A stretch of 23,607 bases of DNA from WRAI01 sp031549605 (GTDB lineage Bacteria > Bacillota > Clostridia > Oscillospirales > UBA929): contig JAVBPM010000061.1 of assembly GCA_031549605.1 (NCBI GenBank), positions 1-23,607 of the forward strand. The letters are read 5' to 3'. Below the pieces are notes generated by a model that saw only the letters and a program-made list of their open reading frames with translations, made no database searches and had not been told where the DNA came from. Of this stretch, positions 16,928 through 22,723 are shown one piece after another. How positions within the stretch are numbered: position 1 is the stretch's first letter; every line of letters starts with the position of its first letter. The position numbers and the translations under genes were made by a program.

Positions 16928-17435
16928 AACCATATCCTCCTGTTCTCTCCGTGGCATTGAGCTTGGCAATCGCGCGGCGGTAGGTCTGCCGCACGGCGTC
17001 CGGCTCCAGCTCCAGCATAACGGCAATCTCCTTGTGCTTTAGCCCGTACACGACGTGCAGCAGCACGACGGAGCGCTGCCGCTCGGTCAATTCGCGCAGC
17101 AGGTCAAGCGACTCGAAGTCATACGGGTCGGCACACGACGGCTCGTCAACGGCGTCCAGCGGCACGCGGGTGCGCGCGCCGTCGCGCAGGTGGTTAAGCG
17201 CCTTATGGCGCGCGATGGTCAGCAGCCAGCCCTTGACGCTGACGTCACGGCGGTAGCTGGCAGCTTTTGTCAGCGCGGCGACAAAGGTGTCCTGCGTCAA
17301 ATCCTCGGCCGTCTGGTGCTGACGGCACATATCGTAGACCAGCCGGTAGACGTCGGCGCGGTAGCGGTTGTATAGCGCGTCAAACGCGGCGGCGTCGCCG
17401 GCGGCCACGGCGGCCAGTAGCGTCGTACCCCTCAT
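16914..17435 (-). CDS. ECF (sigma-70 family) RNA polymerase sigma factor
   Basis: A protein of 173 residues, normal for an ECF factor. Region 2 covers about 20-88, with the AEDLTQDTFVAALTKAASYR stretch and the following KGWLLTIARHKALNHLRD. Region 4 covers about 110-165, with ELTERQRSVVLLHVVYGLKH and KEIAVMLELEPDAVRQTYRR. The ATG at 17435 follows AGAGGTGATT (17441-17450). The last codons overlap the start of the 598-residue membrane protein, implying translational coupling. It probably directs transcription in response to an envelope signal sensed by that partner. The regulon cannot be read from this window. Confidence 0.93.
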   Translation of the reverse strand: MRGTTLLAAVAAGDAAAFDALYNRYRADVYRLVYDMCRQHQTAEDLTQDTFVAALTKAASYRRDVSVKGWLLTIARHKALNHLRDGARTRVPLDAVDEPSCADPYDFESLDLLRELTERQRSVVLLHVVYGLKHKEIAVMLELEPDAVRQTYRRAIAKLNATERTGGYGYETI

Positions 17436-17457
17436 GGGTCAATCACCTCTTTCACTG

Positions 17458-17463
17458 AGTATA
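17458..17463 (-). promoter_or_regulatory. Extended -10 element upstream of the ECF sigma gene
   Basis: On the minus strand TGTTATACT gives a TG-n extended -10, with TATACT at 17463-17458. No good -35 at 17 bases is seen; TTGTCA lies 21 bases upstream, too far. The leader would be only about 16 bases, just enough for the ribosome binding site. Confidence 0.4.
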
Positions 17464-17501
17464 ACACGCCAGCGCGCCGTTTTGTGACAACTGCGGCCAT
17501 G

Positions 17502-17528
17502 AAAAAACGGCCCGTGAGGGCCGTTTTT
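17502..17528 (-). terminator. Intrinsic terminator after the multi-pass membrane protein gene
   Basis: A perfect 11-base-pair stem (17503-17513 with 17518-17528) with the loop GTGA is flanked by A and T runs. On the minus strand it ends in six T and lies 15 bases after the stop at 17543. It separates this gene from the sigma factor gene downstream. Confidence 0.85.
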
Positions 17529-17542
17529 AATTGCTGCTGCGC

Positions 17543-18265
17543 CTACCGCTTGGCATCAGGCTTTGCCAGCCAATTCTGCCACGCCGTGTAAGCCATCAAT
17601 GCCATACCGGGCAACAGCAGCAACGCCTCTATACTGTCAATCCCGGTAAAACAAATGCCAAGAAGTGCCGCTAACGCGAACCCGGCGAAACTCGCGACAA
17701 TGCCTTTGTTGACGCGGTTGCGTTGCACGCTGATAAACTGCCCAAAGGTCAACAGGCAAATCGCCAACGGCGCAACAGCATACCGCCAACAAGAGGCGGT
17801 GGGCAGCAAATCGCGCATCTCTACCGTCTGCCAAAGTATAAACGCCACGGACAGTACAAGCCCTTCAAACGCCAGACACTGCCATAGCATATCGCGTGTT
17901 TTCCGTAAGCAGATGCGCAATATGCCTATCACCACTAACAGCGCCTGAAACCCAAAGCTTATGGCCGCCATGTTTTTCCATGCCGCTATATAGCCATAGA
18001 TGAACCCCATGTTGTCGCCATGCATGTCAGGCGAAAACTGACCCAGTGCCGTCTCACGAACCGCCTCTTTTATTTCAAAATAGCCGAAGGCCATGGCATA
18101 CACCAGATAGGCCAGTGGCAGCAGCGCCAAGGCCCACAGTACATAGAAAACAGGTTTTCGGTCAGCATCGCGCGAGGTAAGCAAGTTGGCAAGCAGTACG
18201 CCAACCAACACGAATGGCCCGACGACCCTTGCCATGTCCAGAACACAAGTAACGACAGCCATCAT
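17543..18265 (-). CDS. Multi-pass membrane protein of unknown function
   Basis: A protein of 240 residues starting at ATG 18265, five bases after AAGGGGT; longer frames to 18328 rely on a TTG codon before this site. Six or so hydrophobic stretches are visible, for example VVGPFVLVGVLLANLL, WALALLPLAYLVYAM, ALLVVIGILRICL, LVLSVAFILW, AVAPLAICLLTFG and ALAALLGICF. I recognise no family. Base composition is visibly lower in GC than the neighbours, with more A- and T-ending codons, which hints at a separate origin. It has its own promoter about 150 bases upstream and its own terminator, so it is a single-gene unit. A small upstream frame lies in its leader. Confidence 0.75.
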   Translation of the reverse strand: MMAVVTCVLDMARVVGPFVLVGVLLANLLTSRDADRKPVFYVLWALALLPLAYLVYAMAFGYFEIKEAVRETALGQFSPDMHGDNMGFIYGYIAAWKNMAAISFGFQALLVVIGILRICLRKTRDMLWQCLAFEGLVLSVAFILWQTVEMRDLLPTASCWRYAVAPLAICLLTFGQFISVQRNRVNKGIVASFAGFALAALLGICFTGIDSIEALLLLPGMALMAYTAWQNWLAKPDAKR

Positions 18266-18418
18266 AATTGACCCCTTATCGCTGCATATGGCAATCGTCG
18301 GTTCACGGCAACAGGTGTGACACAACAAACAGACTTCTTTTCTTCATCGCCTAACCATCTCCCTTTCTTGGCACAAACGGCAGCTTCCTTGGTTCCTGAC
18401 GCGCCTTCCGTCTCTCAT

Positions 18419-18447
18419 AGTATACCAAAGCCAGCGCCGGACTTCAA
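18419..18447 (-). promoter_or_regulatory. Promoter of the multi-pass membrane protein gene
   Basis: On the minus strand TTGAAG (18447-18442) and TATACT (18424-18419) are separated by 17 bases, and the -10 carries a TGG extension. Transcription would start near 18412, leaving a leader of about 147 bases. Confidence 0.65.
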
Positions 18448-18517
18448 CAAGACTAGCACAACCAAAAGACGACGGCAGGGACAACCAAGCACGCGTGCGG
18501 CCCGGAACCGCCACTGC

Positions 18518-18533
18518 AAAATTTTACAAAAGC
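18518..18533 (+). promoter_or_regulatory. Putative AraC/PocR operator before the second methyltransferase gene
   Basis: AAAATTTTACAAAAGC matches the site before the activator operon at AAAATTTTACnAA. ATTTTAC begins at 18521, exactly 27 bases before the start of the -35, the same distance as at 12822 to 12795. This position suits an activator of the AraC type. Confidence 0.5.
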
Positions 18534-18547
18534 CGCATAATATTTTA

Positions 18548-18576
18548 ATGACGCCGGCGGCTTGCTGTGGTATACT
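18548..18576 (+). promoter_or_regulatory. Promoter of the second UroD-family methyltransferase gene
   Basis: ATGACG (18548-18553) is a poor -35, followed after 17 bases by TATACT (18571-18576) with a TGG extension. A weak -35 with a strong -10 fits an activator-dependent promoter. The leader is about 35 bases. Confidence 0.6.
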
Positions 18577-18617
18577 AGCGTAAAACAAGCGACTTTTTTT
18601 ACAAAGGAGAAATCGTT

Positions 18618-19682
18618 GTGACACAGAGAGAAAACCTATTGTCACTGCTGAAAAAGCAGGGGTACGGCGAGGTGCCGTCCGAATTTATGCTTTGTCCCGA
18701 CCTCGTTGAGCTGTACCAGAAAGAGACGGGCTCGAGCCTGCCCTATCAAGAGTACTTCAAGATGCCGTGGCTGCGCGTGACCGAGATGTTTCCCAAAAAC
18801 ATCGACACCAGCCGCTACCTCGGCTACTACGACAGCCTGAAACAGGGCACGCACGTCGACTACTGGGGCGTCGCGCACGAGCCGGGCAGCGAGGCGGCCA
18901 AGCACATGACCTATATGCGTAACCCGCTCAAGGGCGAAACCAGCCTCGACGCCATCAAAGAGTACGTCTACCCCGACTTCAACGGCGTGGACATGAGCCA
19001 GCAGGCTGCCGACGTCAAGTCGCTGCGCGACAAGGGCATACTGTCCATCGGTAACATGCAGGCCACCATCTGGGAGTCGGCGTGGGCCATTCGCGGCATG
19101 GAAGATTTGATGATGGACATGATGTGCGAGGACGAGGCGGCCGAGGTTGTACTTGACAGCGTCACCAACACGGCCATCACCATGGCGACCAACTACGTCA
19201 AGGCGGGCGTCGACGTGCTGTTTATCGGCGACGACATCGGCATGCAAAACAGCCTGATGATGAGCGAGGAGCTGTACACCACCTGGCTCAAGCCGCGCCT
19301 GACCAAGCTGATTAGCACCGTCAAAAAAATCAACCCCGAGCTGCTGGTGTTCTACCACTCGTGCGGCTACATCATGGAGCTGATTCCCCACCTCATCGAC
19401 GCCGGCATCGACGTGCTCAACCCCATCCAAACCGAGTGCATGAGCTTTGAGGAGGTCTACAAGAACTTTGGCGACAAGCTGAGCTTCCACGGCACGATTG
19501 GCACGCAGCGCGTCATGCCCTTCGGCACACCCGAGGAGGTGCGCGCCGAGGTCTTTAAGAACCTCGACATCGCGGGCCCCAAGGGCGGCCTGTTTGTGGC
19601 GCCGACGCACCTGCTCGAGCCCGAGATTCCATGGCAAAATATCTTAGCTTACGTCAAGGCTTGCCAAGACTACACAAAATAA
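18618..19682 (+). CDS. UroD-family methyltransferase, probable substrate-specific component (MT1-like)
   Basis: A protein of 354 residues starting at GTG 18618, eight bases after AAAGGAG (18603-18609). It belongs to the uroporphyrinogen decarboxylase superfamily. H247-S-C249 in VFYHSCGY gives the first two zinc ligands. Where the enzyme at 10159 has its third ligand C314, this one has H331 (PTHLLEPEIPW), as is common in catabolic demethylases of this superfamily. That difference suggests it takes the methyl group from a substrate and passes it to the corrinoid protein, with the other enzyme as acceptor-side partner. The assignment of roles is inferred. The gene stands alone between its own promoter and terminator, 3.9 kb from the corrinoid gene, but shares an operator-like motif with the activator operon. 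The substrate is unknown. Confidence 0.88.
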   Translation: MTQRENLLSLLKKQGYGEVPSEFMLCPDLVELYQKETGSSLPYQEYFKMPWLRVTEMFPKNIDTSRYLGYYDSLKQGTHVDYWGVAHEPGSEAAKHMTYMRNPLKGETSLDAIKEYVYPDFNGVDMSQQAADVKSLRDKGILSIGNMQATIWESAWAIRGMEDLMMDMMCEDEAAEVVLDSVTNTAITMATNYVKAGVDVLFIGDDIGMQNSLMMSEELYTTWLKPRLTKLISTVKKINPELLVFYHSCGYIMELIPHLIDAGIDVLNPIQTECMSFEEVYKNFGDKLSFHGTIGTQRVMPFGTPEEVRAEVFKNLDIAGPKGGLFVAPTHLLEPEIPWQNILAYVKACQDYTK

Positions 19683-19694
19683 GTATAATAAACG

Positions 19695-19730
19695 GCAGGA
19701 TGCTCGCGCGCCGGGCATCCTGCTTCTTAT
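19695..19730 (+). terminator. Intrinsic terminator of the second methyltransferase gene
   Basis: GCAGGATGC (19695-19703) pairs with GCATCCTGC (19715-19723) over nine bases around an eleven-base loop, followed by TTCTTATGTT. It begins 12 bases after the stop at 19682. Confidence 0.75.
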
Positions 19731-19790
19731 GTTCCCTCAACGTTCACAGCTCATCGACAGGTCGCTCACATGATGCACACGCTGTCGGCC

Positions 19791-19796
19791 TATACT
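19791..19796 (+). promoter_or_regulatory. Possible -10 of the glycosyltransferase operon
   Basis: TATACT lies 30 bases before the TTG start. No convincing -35 is present at 16-18 bases, so this is tentative. Confidence 0.3.
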
Positions 19797-19825
19797 ATAG
19801 CTAATGCTAGCAGGTGGTGACGCAC

Positions 19826-20896
19826 TTGAATACTGCCATTCTCATTCCCGCTTATCAGCCCGACGACAAGCTGACCCATTTGGTCGAGCTGCTGTCGGCG
19901 CTGCCTTTTTCGCTGCTGCTGGTCATTGACGACGGCAGCGACGCCGGTTGCCGCGAGGTGTTTAGCCGCTGCGCGGCCTATGACAATTGCGTTGTCATTG
20001 CCCACGCCACCAACCGCGGCAAGGGCGCGGCGCTCAAGACAGGGCTGCGCTACCTGCTGGATAACCGGCCCGACATCGAAGGCTGTATTACCGTCGACGC
20101 CGACGGCCAGCACCTGCCCGAGGACATCCTCAAGGTGGCCGAAGCGCTGGCCAAGCAGCCCGACAGCCTGATTCTGGGCAGCCGCGACTTTTCCGAGCAC
20201 ACTGTGCCGATGCGCAGCCGGTTTGGCAACAAAATGACGCGCGGTCTGTACAAGCTGATTACCCGTCAGAAGGTCACCGACACGCAAACGGGTCTGCGCG
20301 CCTTTACCCGCCGCGTCTTTGCCGACTTTGCCGTGATGGACGGCGACCGCTACGAGTATGAGATGAATATGCTGATGCAGGCGTCGGCGCTGTCGCTGCC
20401 GATTGTCGAGGTCACCATCCACACCGTTTACATCGAACACAACGCCACCTCGCACTTCAAGCCGGTGTCCGACTCGTTCAAGGTCTACAAGCAGCTGTTA
20501 AAATTCGTCGGCAGCTCGGCGCTGTGCGCGCTGGTTGACATTGGGCTGTTCGCCGTCTTCTTCTGGCTGTTTACCAGCCTGTCGCTGCCCGGCGTGCTGC
20601 TGTTGTCCACGGTAGCGGCGCGCGCCTGCTCGTCGGTGGTCAACTTTCTGCTCAACAAGCACATGGTGTTCCGCGCACGGGAAAAAGACAAGCGCCACGC
20701 CTATAAGTACTTTACGCTGGTTGTGGTGCAGATGCTGGCCAGCTGGCTGTTGCTCAAGCTGGTTGTCGCGCTCTTTTCTGGCGTTGAGGTGGTCTTGCTC
20801 AAGGCGCTGGTCGACGTGACGCTCTTTTTCATCAGCTTTGTGATTCAGCGACTCTTTGTGTTCGCACGAAAGGAAAAACAGGCGCATGAAGCATAA
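19826..20896 (+). CDS. Glycosyltransferase family 2 fused to a GtrA-type membrane domain
   Basis: A protein of 356 residues. The TTG at 19826 is preferred to an in-frame GTG at 19814, because AGGTGGTGA (19812-19820) covers that GTG and sits five bases before the TTG. Residues 1 to about 220 are a GT-A fold of the polyprenyl-phosphate sugar transferase type: ILIPAYQPDDKL start, VIDDGSD nucleotide motif and DADGQH as the DxD metal site. Residues about 230-350 form a GtrA domain with four membrane helices (ALVDIGLFAVFFWLF to VTLFFISFVIQRLFVF). Such fusions make and probably flip lipid-linked sugars for envelope glycan decoration. The 3' end overlaps the next gene by 11 bases, so the two are coupled. 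Confidence 0.92.
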   Translation: MNTAILIPAYQPDDKLTHLVELLSALPFSLLLVIDDGSDAGCREVFSRCAAYDNCVVIAHATNRGKGAALKTGLRYLLDNRPDIEGCITVDADGQHLPEDILKVAEALAKQPDSLILGSRDFSEHTVPMRSRFGNKMTRGLYKLITRQKVTDTQTGLRAFTRRVFADFAVMDGDRYEYEMNMLMQASALSLPIVEVTIHTVYIEHNATSHFKPVSDSFKVYKQLLKFVGSSALCALVDIGLFAVFFWLFTSLSLPGVLLLSTVAARACSSVVNFLLNKHMVFRAREKDKRHAYKYFTLVVVQMLASWLLLKLVVALFSGVEVVLLKALVDVTLFFISFVIQRLFVFARKEKQAHEA

Positions 20897-21767
20897 ATTC
20901 AGATTTCTCTACGCCGGCATTTTCACCTTTGTACTGCTGGCCTTTACCGCCTACACGCTGCTCGACGCCTTTGTCATTCCGCAGGTGCTGACCAAAATGC
21001 GTAAAACCGCCGCGCAGTCGCCGGCCGTCAACCCCGTCTACACCGACAACTCTTACACCGACCAGGACATCAGCATCACCATCACCAGCGGCAAGTTTGA
21101 GGGCGCGATGTACTACGTCGCCGACGTCAAGCTGACCAACATCTACTTTATGAAAACAGCGCTGGCCAACAACACCTACGGCAAGAACATCAAGGACACC
21201 ACCTCGCACATGGCCGAGCAACACAACGCCATTTTCGCCGTCAACGGTGATTTTTACGGCTTTCGCGACATGGGACTGACCATTCGCAACGGCGTACTGC
21301 TGCGCGACAACCCCGTCCCGGACAAGTACCCGACGTCGCTGCTGATTGACGCCGACGGCAATCTGTCGACACACCAAGAGGGCTCGCGCCCGGGTCAAAC
21401 GCTGATTGAGGAGGGCATCTGGCAGGGCTTTACCTTCGGCCCGGCGCTGGTGCTCAACGGCCGAAAGGCCGGCGTGACGGTCACGCGCGTGCCCAAGGTG
21501 GAAAACCCGCGTATGGCCATCGGCCAGCTCGGCAAGCTGCACTACATCTTTGTCGCCGTCGACGGCCGGACGCGAGACAGCACCGGACTCACGCTGTCAC
21601 AGCTCGAACGGCTGATGGTGTCGCTGGGCTGCCAAACGGCCTACAACCTCGACGGAGGCGGCTCGGCCACCATGTGGTTCAACGGCAGCATCGTTAACGT
21701 ACCCACCAACGGCAAAACCATGGGCGAACGGTCCATCAGCGATATCGTCTACATCGGAAGGAGCTAG
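20886..21767 (+). CDS. Phosphodiester glycosidase (NAGPA/DUF2233) family protein, membrane anchored
   Basis: A protein of 293 residues. ATG 20886 is chosen (MKHKFRFLYAG) since an AAAGGA site lies eleven bases upstream and earlier starts have none. A signal anchor covers about 6-28. The NAGPA domain follows, with AVNGDFYGF, FGPALVLNGR, NPRMAIGQ, VAVDGR and the strongly conserved YNLDGGGSATM. The family includes the enzyme that uncovers mannose-6-phosphate in animals and many bacterial envelope proteins linked with exopolysaccharide or teichoic-type polymers. Following a lipid-sugar transferase, it may trim or remodel a phosphodiester-linked surface glycan; that is inferred. The active site would face outside. 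Confidence 0.9.
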   Translation: MKHKFRFLYAGIFTFVLLAFTAYTLLDAFVIPQVLTKMRKTAAQSPAVNPVYTDNSYTDQDISITITSGKFEGAMYYVADVKLTNIYFMKTALANNTYGKNIKDTTSHMAEQHNAIFAVNGDFYGFRDMGLTIRNGVLLRDNPVPDKYPTSLLIDADGNLSTHQEGSRPGQTLIEEGIWQGFTFGPALVLNGRKAGVTVTRVPKVENPRMAIGQLGKLHYIFVAVDGRTRDSTGLTLSQLERLMVSLGCQTAYNLDGGGSATMWFNGSIVNVPTNGKTMGERSISDIVYIGRS

Positions 21768-21771
21768 CGCC

Positions 21772-22284
21772 GTGAAGCATTTCCGTCTTACGCTGGCCTG
21801 TTACATGGCAGCCACCGCATTCAGCTGGTTTTTCAACTGGTTCTATAGCTTTTTCAGCCACGACGTCTGGTCGGCCGCAATGGCGCATATGTGGCGCTGG
21901 CCGCTGATTTTAGGCGTGCTGGCGTTTCTCGCGCTGTGGCTGGCGCTGCCCGACGCGCCGGCGCAGAAGGGCTACCGCCTGTTTTTCAACCTGTGGAACT
22001 CGGGCGTGGCCGTGCAGGTCGTGCGCAAGGGCATTCAGGGCATTCTCGAAATCGCCGGCGGCACGTCCGATTTGCTGCCCGTGTTCCGCTACGCCGCCTA
22101 CGGCCTGCTGGGTCTGGCCGCGCTCTGCTTTGTGCCGGTGGGCATTCGCGCGCTGCTTGTGCTGTGGAAGCGCATCAAGGCCGACGGCCTGTATACCGCA
22201 CTGGCCAACGGCGCCGATACGCCAAAGCCCCAGCCGCCGGCACCGCAGCAACCGGCCGAGCAAAAAGAACCCGTGTCCGTGTAA
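21772..22284 (+). CDS. Small multi-pass membrane protein of unknown function
   Basis: A protein of 170 residues starting at GTG 21772, eight bases after AAGGAG (21758-21763), four bases after the preceding stop. About three hydrophobic segments are visible (roughly 5-28, 42-60 and 108-132), then a Pro/Gln-rich cytoplasmic-like tail (PKPQPPAPQQPAEQKEP). No family is recognised. Its place as third gene of the glycosyltransferase-glycosidase operon suggests an accessory envelope role. The operon ends at a GC-rich hairpin directly after the stop. Confidence 0.75.
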   Translation: MKHFRLTLACYMAATAFSWFFNWFYSFFSHDVWSAAMAHMWRWPLILGVLAFLALWLALPDAPAQKGYRLFFNLWNSGVAVQVVRKGIQGILEIAGGTSDLLPVFRYAAYGLLGLAALCFVPVGIRALLVLWKRIKADGLYTALANGADTPKPQPPAPQQPAEQKEPVSV

Positions 22285-22286
22285 CT

Positions 22287-22319
22287 TAAACCGCCCGCCG
22301 CGCCGCGCCGGGCGGTTTA
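22287..22319 (+). terminator. GC-rich hairpin ending the glycosyltransferase operon
   Basis: TAAACCGCCCG (22287-22297) pairs with CGGGCGGTTTA (22309-22319), beginning three bases after the stop. Only three T follow the stem before AGAC, so termination may be weak. The 30 bases 22289-22318 recur exactly at 22570-22599. Confidence 0.65.
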
Positions 22320-22458
22320 GACTGTCGAAAAAGCGCGCACCGTAAAACCGGTGTCAGAAAAGAGAGAAAACGGCGACAGAAGGCTGCGTTATGATCCACG
22401 GCTCATGATTTGCGGCGCGTCGATAAGGTCGCTGCGCCACAATGGTTTTACTTGCTGC

Positions 22459-22509
22459 AGAAACGCTGTCCTAGCGTACCGTCGTACGCCGACGGACAGC
22501 GTTTCTTTG
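22459..22509 (+). terminator. Nested hairpin, possible terminator or RNA structure
   Basis: AGAAACGCTGTCC (22459-22471) pairs with GGACAGCGTTTCT (22494-22506). Inside, GCGTAC (22474-22479) pairs with GTACGC (22484-22489), leaving a TA/CGAC internal loop. Only a short T tract (TTT) follows, so either a weak terminator or a structured RNA is possible. Confidence 0.5.
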
Positions 22510-22535
22510 CCTGCGCACGTCTTTGACAGTCTGTC

Positions 22536-22567
22536 AGCGTGCCAAAAAACAAGCTTTTTGGCACGCT
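22536..22567. repeat. Inverted repeat (13-bp stem)
   Basis: AGCGTGCCAAAAA (22536-22548) pairs with TTTTTGGCACGCT (22555-22567) across six bases. The A and T runs lie inside the stem, so it is not a classical terminator by itself. It abuts the next hairpin with two bases between. Confidence 0.6.
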
Positions 22568-22569
22568 GC

Positions 22570-22603
22570 AACCGCCCGCCGCGCCGCGCCGGGCGGTTTT
22601 TTT
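22570..22603 (+). terminator. Strong intrinsic terminator, second copy of the GC-rich hairpin
   Basis: AACCGCCCG (22570-22578) pairs with CGGGCGGTT (22590-22598), and seven T run from 22597 to 22603. It lies just before the sigma-gene promoter and should insulate that gene from transcription from upstream. Confidence 0.85.
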
Positions 22604-22611
22604 GTCGTGGG

Positions 22612-22638
22612 TTGAACTGCAATGCGTTTTGGTATACA
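22612..22638 (+). promoter_or_regulatory. Possible promoter of the membrane-tethered sigma gene
   Basis: TTGAAC (22612-22617) and TATACA (22633-22638, with a TGG extension) are only 15 bases apart, shorter than ideal. The leader would be about 80 bases. Confidence 0.4.
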
Positions 22639-22723
22639 CTAACGGCGAAAGTTTTTTTGAAAAACGTCAAACCTTTTGGCCTTAGCGCTATCTTTATGAC
22701 AAACAGCAGAGAGGAGCCACCTC

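Larger units (their letters stand above)
18266..18617. other. Intergenic region with two divergent promoters
   Basis: This gap of 352 bases holds the leader and promoter of the minus-strand membrane protein gene, then the operator-like ATTTTACAAAA and promoter of the plus-strand methyltransferase gene. A 14-codon frame (18303-18347, minus; MKKRSLFVVSHLLP) with a weak GGGAG site eleven bases upstream could be translated in the leader, but support is thin. Nothing else is recognised. Confidence 0.6.
22285..22723. other. Non-coding stretch dense in stem-loops
   Basis: These 439 bases hold four strong inverted repeats (listed separately), a smaller CACCG/CGGTG hairpin near 22340, and a promoter-like element at 22612-22638 for the sigma gene. 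A frame running from 22351 into the sigma gene is rejected as coding. No tRNA or known riboswitch is recognised. Confidence 0.6.

Noticed and set aside
18642..19637. A 331-codon minus-strand frame opposite the second methyltransferase gene.
   Set aside because: The plus strand encodes a recognisable UroD-family enzyme with promoter, ribosome binding site and terminator; the antisense product is His/Val-rich noise.
19754..19796. TCGACA at 19754 as the -35 for TATACT at 19791.
   Set aside because: The spacing of 31 bases is far too long.
22681..22690. CTTAGCGCT near 22681 as a remnant of a third hairpin element.
   Set aside because: Only nine bases match, with no opposing arm or inner stem.
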